In this document: in pieces, positions 1-7,286 of the stretch
Numbering within the stretch: the first letter of the stretch is position 1
How the letters are laid out: the number at the start of each line of letters is the position of its first letter
Made by a program: the position numbers and the translations under genes
Assembly: GCF_002814235.1 (NCBI RefSeq)
Contig: NZ_PHSU01000019.1
Span: 1 to 64,000, forward strand
DNA length: 64,000 bases
Origin: Pseudomonas sp. QS1027
Lineage (GTDB): Bacteria; Pseudomonadota; Gammaproteobacteria; Pseudomonadales; Pseudomonadaceae
Direction of reading: 5' to 3'
The notes under the pieces: model-generated
What the model was told of the DNA's origin: nothing
Database searches by the model: none
What the model saw: the letters and a program-made list of their open reading frames with translations, nothing else

Positions 1-75
1 CAGAAACGAATCGGGGACGTAAGGGTTCCGAATGAACGGAAACGGTAGGCACAGCACATTCAGTAGCTTTCCCAT
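1..75 (-). CDS. N-terminal fragment of an ICE-type small protein (runs off the window)
   Basis: A minus-strand frame opens with ATG at 75 and continues past base 1; only the first 25 codons are visible, starting MGKLLNVLCLPFPF. The start is supported by an AGGAG ribosome-binding site about 7 bases upstream and by a GC-rich leader hairpin like those before the other minus-strand genes of this block. The visible stretch is hydrophobic and could be the start of a membrane or secreted protein. The family was not recognised. Confidence 0.5.
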   Translation of the reverse strand, partial: MGKLLNVLCLPFPFIRNPYVPDSFL

Positions 76-86
76 AATGCTCTCCT

Positions 87-129
87 GGGGCGGGACAACG
101 CTCGCCCCATAGGGCGAGAATCCCTATGG
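87..129 (-). repeat. ICE leader hairpin, copy A
   Basis: Read on the minus strand, AGGGATTCTCGCCCT forms a short stem and is followed by a second G-rich arm, about 30 bases before the ribosome-binding site of the gene starting at 75. It is a diverged copy of an element that recurs at 481, 1090, 1501, 2190 and 2858. Confidence 0.5.
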
Positions 130-153
130 ATGGATGTGGGGTTGAAACCGTGG

Positions 154-457
154 TCAGGAGCCGCGGAGGGCACCCAACATCAATGGAGCCGCGTGACGAC
201 GATCAGCCGCACGAACGCATGTGGCCTGTTCGTAGCCGGAGCCGCAGAGTGAGGTATCTGTCTTGCCGACCTGACGACAGATCAGTGGCCTGACAGAAGG
301 TGTTGGGTGGGCATGGTCGACAAGCACCACGCCCATGAAGTGAAGGCCGATTAGCAGCGGGCATCGCAGCGAGCCGGTGTTCGATCAGCGTGTCAGTTTC
401 TGCGCTGACGGAGTAAAGACCGAGCCGTTGAGGCTCTTTGCAGTAGCTATTGGGCAT
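154..457 (-). pseudogene. Probable frameshifted small ICE gene
   Basis: An ATG at 457 has a good ribosome-binding site (CAGGAG, minus strand) and a leader hairpin (copy B) upstream. It opens a frame beginning MPNSYCKEPQRLGLYSVSA that stays open to 203 but becomes unlike normal protein around base 345. From there a second minus-strand frame, read from about 336 to 154, looks more natural, with segments such as FMGVVLVDHAHPTPSVRPL. The simplest reading is one gene of roughly 100 codons broken by a frameshift near 340-370; an intact 84-residue protein ending at 203 is the alternative. The function is unknown. The confidence is low because it rests on how protein-like each frame looks. Confidence 0.35.
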
Positions 458-480
458 GGTGATTCTCCTGGTCCATGAAG

Positions 481-531
481 GGGAACGCGGAGAGCACTTC
501 GCCCGGCGGGGAAGGATTCCCCGCGTGGGTG
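481..531 (-). repeat. ICE leader hairpin, copy B
   Basis: Minus strand reads GGGGAATCCTTCCCC (perfect GGGGA/TCCCC arms), then a second G-rich arm and a CTCTCCGC stretch, ending about 25 bases before the start at 457. It is one of the two best-preserved copies. Confidence 0.6.
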
Positions 532-767
532 GGTACAACGGATGGTGTTACGCCAGGTACTTGAGTCCAGAAGTGACCAAGCCGGAAGATACACCGGCTG
601 CGGCGCCTATGATCAACAAGAGACGTATCGTCAGGTTTTTGCTCAAGGTATCCACCTTTGCAGCTCTGCATTGCAATCCACGGACCGGAATGGGGGCTAT
701 CAGTATACTGAAGTCTTCATTCCCCAATATGCCCGAACAGCATGTTGAGACTGGTAGGACGCGGTGT

Positions 768-1022
768 ATGGGATTTACGATCGTCCAAGAGTCGCTACAC
801 TTCCCGCTCTCTGTTTTGGACCCCGCTATGAATCTCTCTGACGTCGTTCTAGTGCTGCTCTTGGCCGCACGTATTCATGGTACGGATGAAGCGGTGAGGG
901 CATCAGCCAAGAGCTGCGTGAAGAAGTTGCCACGGTCTAAGCGCGACCTGATCTACAACGTGATCAACAGCCGCAGCCCCATGGAACTGATCGCCCTTCT
1001 AGCTGAAAACCTCGACGATTGA
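768..1022 (+). CDS. Hypothetical small protein (84 aa)
   Basis: This is the only plausible plus-strand gene in the ICE-type block. The frame from ATG 768 encodes 84 residues; an internal ATG at 828 (MNLSDVVLVLLLAARIHG) is an alternative start. The first candidate has AGGAC about 8 bases upstream. The C-terminal part is charged and helical in character (KKLPRSKRDLIYNVINSRSP), and the protein ends in an acidic NLDD tail. No domain was recognised. It lacks the leader hairpin found before the minus-strand neighbours, so it may be transcribed independently. It could be a regulator or accessory factor, but nothing in the sequence shows this. Confidence 0.4.
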   Translation: MGFTIVQESLHFPLSVLDPAMNLSDVVLVLLLAARIHGTDEAVRASAKSCVKKLPRSKRDLIYNVINSRSPMELIALLAENLDD

Positions 1023-1089
1023 ACAGCGAAACGCTTGATTCGTTTTCCTGATTCAGTAGATGACATCACCGTGACCTAATTGGCTGAAA

Positions 1090-1135
1090 TTCAGCAAAGC
1101 CCCCCTGCGGGAGGATTCCCAGCAGGGGCAGGTGG
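1090..1135 (-). repeat. ICE leader hairpin, copy C (no clear gene after it)
   Basis: Minus strand contains GGGAATCCTCCC with a following G-rich arm, matching the core of copies B, D and F. The minus-strand sequence after it has only a 17-codon frame before the convergent gene ending at 1022, so the gene it once served appears to be lost. Confidence 0.45.
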
Positions 1136-1142
1136 AACCCAC

Positions 1143-1475
1143 TCAACAAGCAGAAGGCATCAGCGGACCGACGAAATCTGGTCTTGCAGGGTCAACACTC
1201 TTGGGCCTGGTACGGCGCTCAGGAGGCGCCTTTTGGACCAGTCGAGTGTTTGCCGCATACCAGTGATTCAGGTCGATGCCTTTGATGCGAACCATTGCTG
1301 GCAGGCGATCCATTTGACGAACCAGACAATCTGGGACGCAGGGAGGTGGTAGCTGAATTGGAAGGCTAGCCTTGGGTTGGGTGACAGGCAATACACTCGT
1401 TGATTTCACTGCACTCAGGAATTCCCGTGTGACAGTGCCGAGTGTGAAGCCAATGTTGTAGCTGAGTGTGGACAT
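1143..1475 (-). CDS. Hypothetical ICE-type small protein (110 aa)
   Basis: ATG at 1475 is preceded by GCGGGAGGAACACC, a strong ribosome-binding site, and by leader hairpin copy D, so the start is well supported. The protein begins MSTLSYNIGFTLGTVTREFL, then has a proline-rich middle and a basic C-terminal third. No catalytic motif or transmembrane segment is evident and the family was not recognised. Its position beside the RadC-like and DUF3577 genes, with the same leader, suggests cargo or maintenance functions of an integrative conjugative element. Its codon usage and local GC are less extreme than in the pca region downstream. Confidence 0.5.
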   Translation of the reverse strand: MSTLSYNIGFTLGTVTREFLSAVKSTSVLPVTQPKASLPIQLPPPCVPDCLVRQMDRLPAMVRIKGIDLNHWYAANTRLVQKAPPERRTRPKSVDPARPDFVGPLMPSAC

Positions 1476-1500
1476 GGTGTTCCTCCCGCAGAACAGGGTG

Positions 1501-1545
1501 CGGAGAAAACACTGTCCCCTAGGGGAGGTGATTCCCCGTTAGGTG
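1501..1545 (-). repeat. ICE leader hairpin, copy D
   Basis: Minus strand reads GGGGAATCACCTCCCC, then TAGGGGACAGTGTTTTC. It lies just upstream of the strong ribosome-binding site of the gene starting at 1475. Together with copies B and F it defines the element: GGGGAATC, a short loop, TCCCC, a second GGGGA arm, then GTGTTT. Confidence 0.6.
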
Positions 1546-1669
1546 AGTTGCATCAGGTTTCTATCGACGGTTGTCGTTTAGATGAAGACGTGGGCAAGAG
1601 TCCATCTGGTCGCAGGCAGCCTCCAGCCACGGGGCCGAAAGGCGCCCGGGGAGGGCGCCTTGATAAGGG

Positions 1670-2164
1670 TTACATCAGCCCCTGTTGGGTCATGGACAAT
1701 GGATCACCGGCACCAACAATGATGTGGTCCAGCAACACCACATCAATTAGCGCCAGGGCCTTACGTAGTCGTTGGGTCAGTATGCGATCAGCCTGACTGG
1801 GTGTGGTGCACCCCGAAGGATGATTGTGAGCTGCGATGACCGCTGAGGCATTGTGGGCAATTGCACGCTTGACCACCTGCCTGGGATGAACACTGGTTTG
1901 ATCAATGTCTCCTTGAAACAGTATTTCAAACGCGAGGACTTGGTGTTTGGTGTCCAGGAAAAGGATGGAAAAGACCTCGCGGTCCATCCCGGCCAGTTTC
2001 AGCTTGAGGAAGCGGCCGACCTCTGGTGGGTTCTCGAGCTTAGGGCCCCGAGTAAATAGCCGCCGATCCAGAATCCGCATGGCCTTTTCGATCAACACAT
2101 CTTCCTGGGCTGGGCTTAGTGCAGCTAGAGCCTGCATGTCGCTTGGGGTGTGGGTAGAACTCAT
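1670..2164 (-). CDS. radC: RadC-like JAB/MPN-domain protein of an ICE
   Basis: A 164-residue protein of the RadC/JAMM family. The metal-binding signature HNHPSG is present in the C-terminal half, followed by a serine and an aspartate in the expected spacing (SGCTTPSQAD), and by the LDHIIVG stretch typical of RadC. It is shorter than chromosomal RadC (about 220 residues) because it lacks the N-terminal UPF0758 helix-hairpin-helix part, as is common for mobile-element copies. ATG 2164 is preferred over an in-frame TTG seven codons upstream because AGAGGT lies just before it. Such proteins are common on ICEs and genomic islands; their biochemical role is not established. Confidence 0.85.
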   Translation of the reverse strand: MSSTHTPSDMQALAALSPAQEDVLIEKAMRILDRRLFTRGPKLENPPEVGRFLKLKLAGMDREVFSILFLDTKHQVLAFEILFQGDIDQTSVHPRQVVKRAIAHNASAVIAAHNHPSGCTTPSQADRILTQRLRKALALIDVVLLDHIIVGAGDPLSMTQQGLM

Positions 2165-2189
2165 GACGTCGACCTCTGTTTCCAATCAT

Positions 2190-2236
2190 GGAGGCACGCC
2201 ATCCCCGAGGGACGCGTATGCCCCCGAAGGTGAAAG
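2190..2236 (-). repeat. ICE leader hairpin, copy E (diverged)
   Basis: Minus strand contains CTTCGGGGGC, then CGTCCCTCGGGGATGGCGTG, about 30 bases before the radC-like start. The second arm and the GCGTG end match the other copies, but the first GGGGAATC arm is degraded. Confidence 0.4.
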
Positions 2237-2267
2237 AAGGCGCCGGTCAGGGCGCCTGGGTGATGGA

Positions 2268-2831
2268 TCAGACCGCGTGGTGCGCGACCGTTGCAGCTTC
2301 CGTGATGTCGGTTAGATCACCGATATCGCTGGAGGCAGAGCCATAGGCAGTCTCTGGTGCATTTGTTGTATCTAGCGGATTGGATGTCTGCGCTGCATTC
2401 GCCGAATCGACGTCTGATTCCTCTTCCTTGGGCGCGTGGTACACCACTTCACCATCGATTTTGATCAAGGACAGAGAAAGTAAATTGCTTATCAGTCTGG
2501 TATCCGGCTGACCTCTGAACTCACCTGTCTGATGGGTGAAAGACCTGGTCCAAAGGCCGCTGAGTTTGAAGCATGCCACGACGGTCTGACCTGAGTTGAT
2601 CTCTTGTGCGCAGTGGCTGATGAGCTGTTTGGCCTCGGTACCGACCACGGTGCAACTAAAGTACCTGTATTCGACTTTGTCGGCAGGGCCCATGAGCACG
2701 GTAACGGAAACCTTCAGGTACGATTGTTTATGATATGTGATCGTGCTGACATTGTTGAGATAGCCGATGCAGTCAAGGTACATGTTGAAATGCTTTTTTT
2801 CTTCAGCAACGGGTTGAGTTTGAGTCGTCAT
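2268..2831 (-). CDS. DUF3577 / STY4534-family ICE protein
   Basis: A 187-residue protein that resembles the DUF3577 family, named after STY4534 of the Salmonella SPI-7 ICE and annotated as an ICE replication protein. Recognisable features are the N-terminal FNMYLDCIGYLNN, the VEYRYFSCTVVG strand region and the GQPDTRLISNLLSLS segment, followed by an acidic low-complexity tail after about residue 140. ATG 2831 is chosen because TTGGAGACACTC gives a clear ribosome-binding site and leader copy F lies upstream. With radC next door it marks this block as part of a pKLC102/SPI-7-like ICE. The family assignment is from recalled sequence features only. Confidence 0.7.
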   Translation of the reverse strand: MTTQTQPVAEEKKHFNMYLDCIGYLNNVSTITYHKQSYLKVSVTVLMGPADKVEYRYFSCTVVGTEAKQLISHCAQEINSGQTVVACFKLSGLWTRSFTHQTGEFRGQPDTRLISNLLSLSLIKIDGEVVYHAPKEEESDVDSANAAQTSNPLDTTNAPETAYGSASSDIGDLTDITEAATVAHHAV

Positions 2832-2857
2832 GAGTGTCTCCAATTTCAATAGGAAAA

Positions 2858-2908
2858 TGGGGAAACACTCATCCCCAGGGGGAAAGTGATTCCCCATTGG
2901 GTGGTGGT
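2858..2908 (-). repeat. ICE leader hairpin, copy F
   Basis: Minus strand reads GGGGAATCACTTTCCCC, then CTGGGGATGAGTGTTTCCCC, immediately before the DUF3577 gene. This is the most complete copy, with both arms and the GTGTTT end. Confidence 0.6.
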
Positions 2909-3382
2909 GCAGTAGGCATTCGGCCGTCAAAGGCACTGACGACTGACCGCGATGATGAATGCGAGAGCGGTCCGGTGGTGATCAACGCGATCATCGCGTC
3001 GTAGCCTTTTAGATCCGGGCTACCTGGGCATGTTGCCGACAACGTCAGCAGGACACCCCTTCAGCATGAGAAAAAGAACCCTAGTTGGTCTAGTCCTCCC
3101 TTTCAGACGGGGTATGTCGGATATTTCAACTTGAGCGCCGTCAGCTTGGCGAAGCATCCCGTGTCGTGCCACTTCCCATGCTTCCTCTGGTTGATACACC
3201 TCAGCTCTACCTTCGAGAAATAAATGCAGTGGGACGTAATCCTGTTTTCCTCTGGAACCCTGCGTACCAAAAAGGGCATAAAAAGGAGAGGCGAAACGGA
3301 AGGGACTAAGGGAAGCAGAACAGAAGGGCAAAGGGCTTACCCGAAAAAGGTCATCCGTGCACTGAACAGCCAAAAGGCTCCC
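2909..3382. other. Unassigned stretch at the right edge of the ICE-type block
   Basis: About 470 bases without a confident gene. It contains GCGATGAT and ATCATCGC arms around 2950-2998 and a strongly purine-rich plus strand at about 3270-3330. A minus-strand frame of 117 codons (3020-3373) is open, but it has only a TTG start, no leader hairpin and no recognised domain. The stretch continues into sequence that replaces the C-terminal half of the neighbouring LysR gene, so it may belong to the end of the mobile element. No integrase, tRNA or clear attachment-site repeat was seen. Confidence 0.4.
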
Positions 3383-3970
3383 TCAAACCACACGGATGGC
3401 AGGCTGAATGTTCTGGCGAGCCTCCCGAATGGTTTCGATTGTTGGATGAGAACAGCCCAATGGACATGAGTCGCCCCGAGGCCAGTGCCCCTTCCACCGT
3501 CGAGACAACTCCATTACCTGCCCGAAGCGCACGGCAATATCGAAGCCCTCGGCAACCAGGTCACCCAGTTGATCGCGAACGATGAGTTCAAGCGACAGCT
3601 CCGGATAAAGGTCCAGAAAAGTGGCCAGTTGAGGCGCCAGCATTCGTCGGGAAAAATAAGCGTCGACGTTGACGCGCAATCGACCGCGGACGGCGGTGGA
3701 GGCTCCAGAGGCCAGGTTGACCGCATCACCGATCCCGGACAACAAGGGGCTGATTTCTCCGTACAGTCGCCGTCCTTCGTCCGTCAGCGTGACGGATCGG
3801 GTGGTTCGGTCAAACAAGCGCACGCCGATGCTTGATTCCAGCCGCCCGACGGCGCGGCTGATACCCGAAGGGGACATGCCCAGCGCTTCCGCCGCCCGCG
3901 CAAAGCTGCCGCTGTGAACGATCGCGGCAAGGACGCTGATGTTGGAAAGCAGGCGGCCATCGAAACTCAT
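3383..3970 (-). pseudogene. LysR-family regulator truncated after its first half
   Basis: The first about 150 residues are a normal LysR protein: the winged HTH (FARAAEALGMSPSGISRAVG) and the start of the effector domain through GFDIAVRFG. At about base 3517 the similarity stops. The remaining 45 or so codons (GHWPRGDSCPLGCSHP and onward) do not continue a LysR effector fold, which should extend another 150 residues. The break coincides with the edge of the ICE-type block, so loss by insertion or deletion is likely. The stump lies next to the Nramp-type transporter gene, which the intact regulator may once have controlled. It may still bind DNA but should not sense an effector. Confidence 0.7.
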
Positions 3971-4049
3971 CTGATTGTCGACTCATGCTTAAAGGTCACT
4001 GAACATGTGGTAGAGCAGGCATTCTGTCAATGGACTGCTCCCTCGAGTC

Positions 4050-5351
4050 CTACCCCGGAATAAACATCGACACGGCTGCCGCCCCCATGACGGCTGTCGC
4101 CACCCAGCCCAGGACAATCAACGGCCGACTCGCGGTGAAGTCGCCCATCACCGATTTCTTCGACACCAGCATGATGATGACCACCATCAGCGGCACCGCT
4201 ACGACCCCGTTGATCACGGCACTCCAGAACAGCGCCTTCATGGGGCTGATGGGCGAGTACTGGATGGCCAGGGCGAGGAGCACGCTGATGGTGATGATGC
4301 TGTAGAACCCCCGGGCGTCGCGCACTTTGCGTTCGAGGCCTTCGTTCCAGCCCAGTGCCTCGGAAAGGGCATAGGCGCCAGATCCCGCCAGCACCGGCAC
4401 GCCGATCATGCCGACGCCGAGTATGCCGAGGGCGAAGATCAGGTAGGCGAAGTCACCCGCCAGGGGGCGCAGGGCGCTGGCGGCTTGCGCCGCGGTGTTG
4501 ATGTCGGTCACGCCGGCCACATTCAGGGTCACGGCCGTGGCGAGAATGATGAAGTAGGCGGTGATGTTGGAATAGAACATGCCGCTCCAGGTGTCCCAAC
4601 GGATGCGCCGCAGCTCCTTGCGTGCGCTGCTCGGGTCTTGATTGAGCGGTGCACTGAGGGGCAGGGTTTGCATGTCCTCGACCTCTTCAGCGGTCTGCCA
4701 GAAAAACAGATAGGGGCTGATGGTCGTGCCGAAAAGCGCCACCACCACCGCGGCGGCGCTGGCGTCCGGGGTGAAGCGGGGCCAGACCGTGTGCAGGACG
4801 ACCTGCTTCCACGGGATATGCACGGTAAACAGCACGGCGGCGTAAGCCAGCAGCGAAAGCGTCAGCCACTTCAGGAAAAACACGTAACGGTGATAAGGCA
4901 CGAACAGCTGCAGTGCCAGCGTCCCGAACACGAAGACCGCGGTCATGAAGTGTCGGTTGGCGCCGCTGACCAGTTCCGCCACTTCCCCCATGACGGCCAC
5001 GTCGGCGGCAATGTTCAGGGTATTGGCGATGAGCAGTAGCAGGACGACGCTCTGCAGCACAATCGGCGAAAAGGCCATTTTGATGTTGGCGGCGAGCCCT
5101 TTGCCGGTGACCCTGCCGAGGTTGGCGCACATCGATTGAACGGCGACCATCAGCGGGAAGGTCAGGGGCATCGTCCACAGCATGTTCAGGCCGAACTGAG
5201 CACCCGCCTGTGAATAGGTGGCGATGCCGCTGGGGTCATCGTCGGCTGCGCCAGTGATGAGTCCTGGCCCCAGTTTCGCCAGGGGATGCTCTTTCAGGCG
5301 TCCCCACAGCGCCCGAAAGCCATGGCCACGGGGAGCGCTTTCGACGTCCAT
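4050..5351 (-). CDS. Nramp-family metal transporter, variant metal site
   Basis: A 433-residue inner-membrane protein with about eleven hydrophobic segments and the Nramp/SLC11 fold signature near the N terminus (LGPGLITGAADDDPSG, residues 27-42). In classical Mn/Fe Nramp proteins the TM1 motif is DPGN and TM6 carries a methionine-containing MPH motif. Here TM1 reads DDDPSG and the TM6-like segment reads TTISPYLFFWQ, with no methionine. Loss of that methionine is known from Nramp-related transporters that carry hard cations such as Mg2+ rather than Mn2+. So the family is seen directly, while a different substrate is an inference. The gene stands alone, beside a truncated LysR regulator and divergent from pcaQ. 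Confidence 0.85.
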   Translation of the reverse strand: MDVESAPRGHGFRALWGRLKEHPLAKLGPGLITGAADDDPSGIATYSQAGAQFGLNMLWTMPLTFPLMVAVQSMCANLGRVTGKGLAANIKMAFSPIVLQSVVLLLLIANTLNIAADVAVMGEVAELVSGANRHFMTAVFVFGTLALQLFVPYHRYVFFLKWLTLSLLAYAAVLFTVHIPWKQVVLHTVWPRFTPDASAAAVVVALFGTTISPYLFFWQTAEEVEDMQTLPLSAPLNQDPSSARKELRRIRWDTWSGMFYSNITAYFIILATAVTLNVAGVTDINTAAQAASALRPLAGDFAYLIFALGILGVGMIGVPVLAGSGAYALSEALGWNEGLERKVRDARGFYSIITISVLLALAIQYSPISPMKALFWSAVINGVVAVPLMVVIIMLVSKKSVMGDFTASRPLIVLGWVATAVMGAAAVSMFIPG

Positions 5352-5509
5352 TCATACACCTCGATAGGGTTGCGACGGGCGGAGGGCGGATTGAGTGATG
5401 CCGTTGAAGGAGGATGCCATTCAACTATGACAAGCTTGGGCGTCATGGTTGCTTGCCACTATGAAACAATCTGGCATAAGGAGACTCTCATCCGAAGGCG
5501 AGGACTACA

Positions 5510-6439
5510 GTGAACATCGATACCCGCATCAAATTCCGCCATCTGCTGTGTTTTCTCGAAGTGGCACGCCAAGGCAGTCTGACACGTGCCTCGGACAAAC
5601 TTGCGATCAGCCAGCCGGCGCTTTCCAAAACCCTCAAAGAGCTGGAAACCCTGCTGGCCACAACCCTGTTCTTGCGCAGTAAAAGCGGCGCGGTGTTGAC
5701 TGAAGCCGGGGTGGCTTTTCTGCGTTATGCGGGGCCGAGCGTACAAGCGCTACGCGAGGGGGTGAACAGCCTGCGTTCCGGCGAGCATGAACCTGTCACC
5801 GCGAGGCTCGGCGTACTCTCCACCGTGGAAAGCCTGCTGGTACCGGAAGTCGTCTGCCGTTTGCATGCTCGACATCCTGCGCTGGTCGTCAGTGTGGTCA
5901 CTGGGCCGAGCGCATACCTGCTGTCCCAACTGCGGGTCGGTGAGTTGGACCTGGTGGTCGGCCGCATGACCGAGAGTCCGCAGATTCTTGGGTTGGCATT
6001 CGAACATCTGTACAGCGAGTCCATGACCCTGGTGGTGCGTAATGGCCATCCGCTGCTGGCCGATTCGCGGGCGCCTAAAAATCTTGAAGACTACCCATTG
6101 GTGTTGCCGTTGGCGGGGACGACGATTCGCAAGTTCGCCGACAGTCTGTTTGTGCAGCACGGCATCAGCCCGCCAAGCCAGAGACTGGAAACCCTGTCAT
6201 TAACCTTGAGCCGACGTTACGTGCAGTGCAGCCAGGCGATCTGGGTGGCGCCATTCGACGCTGTACGGCAAGACCTGAGTCGAGGTGAGTTGGTGGAGCT
6301 TGAGCTGGGGATTCGCGAGCCCGGCGGTTCGGTGGGGCTATGCAGCAATCCGGCGCTGCCGATGCCATTGGCGGCCCAGTGGTGTGTGGATGTGCTGCGT
6401 GAGGTTGGGCAGGAGTATCGAGATGGACGTTATCCATAA
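5510..6439 (+). CDS. pcaQ: PcaQ, LysR activator of protocatechuate genes
   Basis: A 309-residue LysR-type activator. The N-terminal winged HTH (FLEVARQGSLTRASDKLAIS, then QPALSKTLKELE) matches the PcaQ subfamily, whose members bind near pca promoters and respond to beta-carboxymuconate-type intermediates. A GTG start at 5510 is used, with GGCGAGGA 5 bases before it; the protein opens MNIDTRIKFRHLLCFLEVA. pcaQ lies upstream of and in the same direction as pcaH, unlike the divergent arrangement known in rhizobia, and a PcaQ-type box overlaps its own stop codon. A short relic of a second pcaQ copy lies at 46240. Confidence 0.9.
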   Translation: MNIDTRIKFRHLLCFLEVARQGSLTRASDKLAISQPALSKTLKELETLLATTLFLRSKSGAVLTEAGVAFLRYAGPSVQALREGVNSLRSGEHEPVTARLGVLSTVESLLVPEVVCRLHARHPALVVSVVTGPSAYLLSQLRVGELDLVVGRMTESPQILGLAFEHLYSESMTLVVRNGHPLLADSRAPKNLEDYPLVLPLAGTTIRKFADSLFVQHGISPPSQRLETLSLTLSRRYVQCSQAIWVAPFDAVRQDLSRGELVELELGIREPGGSVGLCSNPALPMPLAAQWCVDVLREVGQEYRDGRYP

Positions 6440-6455
6440 CCAATTGGATATGGAT
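6432..6455. promoter_or_regulatory. PcaQ-binding box upstream of pcaH
   Basis: The core ATAACCAATTGGATAT (6436-6451) matches the known PcaQ consensus ATAACC-N4-GGTTAA in the left half and partly in the right half. It sits inside a 24-base near-palindrome whose outer arms are ATCCATA and TATGGAT. It overlaps the pcaQ stop codon (6437-6439) and ends 99 bases before the pcaH start, a suitable place for LysR activation of pcaHG and possibly feedback on pcaQ. Confidence 0.7.
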
Positions 6456-6554
6456 GGGATGTTTGTTTTCAATGTTGCGTGAGGTGATATCGGGGGAAAC
6501 TGGGCCATAGACTGCGACTCGGCAGCCTTTACCCATAAAAACAAGGAGACAGAT

Positions 6555-7274
6555 ATGTCTGATGTGGACAGCTCCCGCTTCGTCATTCGTGACCGCAATT
6601 GGCACCCCAAAGCCCTGACGCCTGATTACAAAACCTCTATTCTTCGTTCCCCGCGCCAGGCCCTGGTGAGCATTCCCCAGTCCCTGTCGGAAACCAGCGG
6701 CCCAGACTTTTCCCACCTGAAGATGGGACAGCACGACAATGATCTGCTGCTGAATTTCAACAATGGCGGCTTACCGATCGGCGAACGCATCATCGTCGCC
6801 GGTCGCGTCTGTGACCAGTACGGCAAGCCGGTCCCGCATACCCTGGTGGAGATGTGGCAAGCCAATGCCGGTGGTCGCTACCGGCACAAGAAAGACAGCT
6901 ACCTGGCGCCCATCGATCCGAATTTCGGTGGCGTTGGCCGGGCCCTGACCGACCGTGACGGTCATTACAGTTTCCGTACGGTCAAACCCGGCCCGTACCC
7001 GTGGCGCAACGGTCCCAACGACTGGCGTCCGGCGCATATCCACTTCTCCATCAGCGGCCCGTCGATTGCCACGCGCTTGATCACCCAGCTGTATTTCGAA
7101 GGCGATCCGCTTATCCCCATGTGCCCGATCGTCAAGTCGATCGCCAATCCGGAAGCGGTGCAGAGCCTGATTGCCAGGCTCGATATGAGCCTGGCCAATC
7201 CCATGGATTGCCTGGCTTATCGCTTTGATATCGTTCTGCGCGGCCAGCGCAAGACCCACTTCGAAAACCGCTGA
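6555..7274 (+). CDS. pcaH: Protocatechuate 3,4-dioxygenase beta subunit
   Basis: A 239-residue subunit of the intradiol dioxygenase that opens protocatechuate to beta-carboxy-cis,cis-muconate in the cytoplasm. It carries the four Fe(III) ligands: Tyr109 (GGRYRHKK), Tyr148 (GPYPWRN), His161 and His163 (WRPAHIHFS), one residue offset from the Tyr108/Tyr147/His160/His162 numbering of P. putida. Length is normal for the family. AAGGAGACA precedes ATG 6555. It is the first structural gene of pcaHG-transporter-pcaBC; pcaG follows after 12 bases. PcaQ control is likely from the upstream box. Confidence 0.97.
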   Translation: MSDVDSSRFVIRDRNWHPKALTPDYKTSILRSPRQALVSIPQSLSETSGPDFSHLKMGQHDNDLLLNFNNGGLPIGERIIVAGRVCDQYGKPVPHTLVEMWQANAGGRYRHKKDSYLAPIDPNFGGVGRALTDRDGHYSFRTVKPGPYPWRNGPNDWRPAHIHFSISGPSIATRLITQLYFEGDPLIPMCPIVKSIANPEAVQSLIARLDMSLANPMDCLAYRFDIVLRGQRKTHFENR

Positions 7275-7286
7275 GGAGGCACGCAC

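Noticed and set aside
1670..2164. Chromosomal RadC DNA-repair gene
   Set aside because: The protein lacks the N-terminal part and lies among ICE-type genes with the shared leader, so it is a mobile-element copy.
3020..3373. Minus-strand frame of 117 codons beside the truncated LysR
   Set aside because: It has only a TTG start, no leader hairpin, no ribosome-binding site and no recognised domain; it is noted in the unassigned stretch, not called as a gene.
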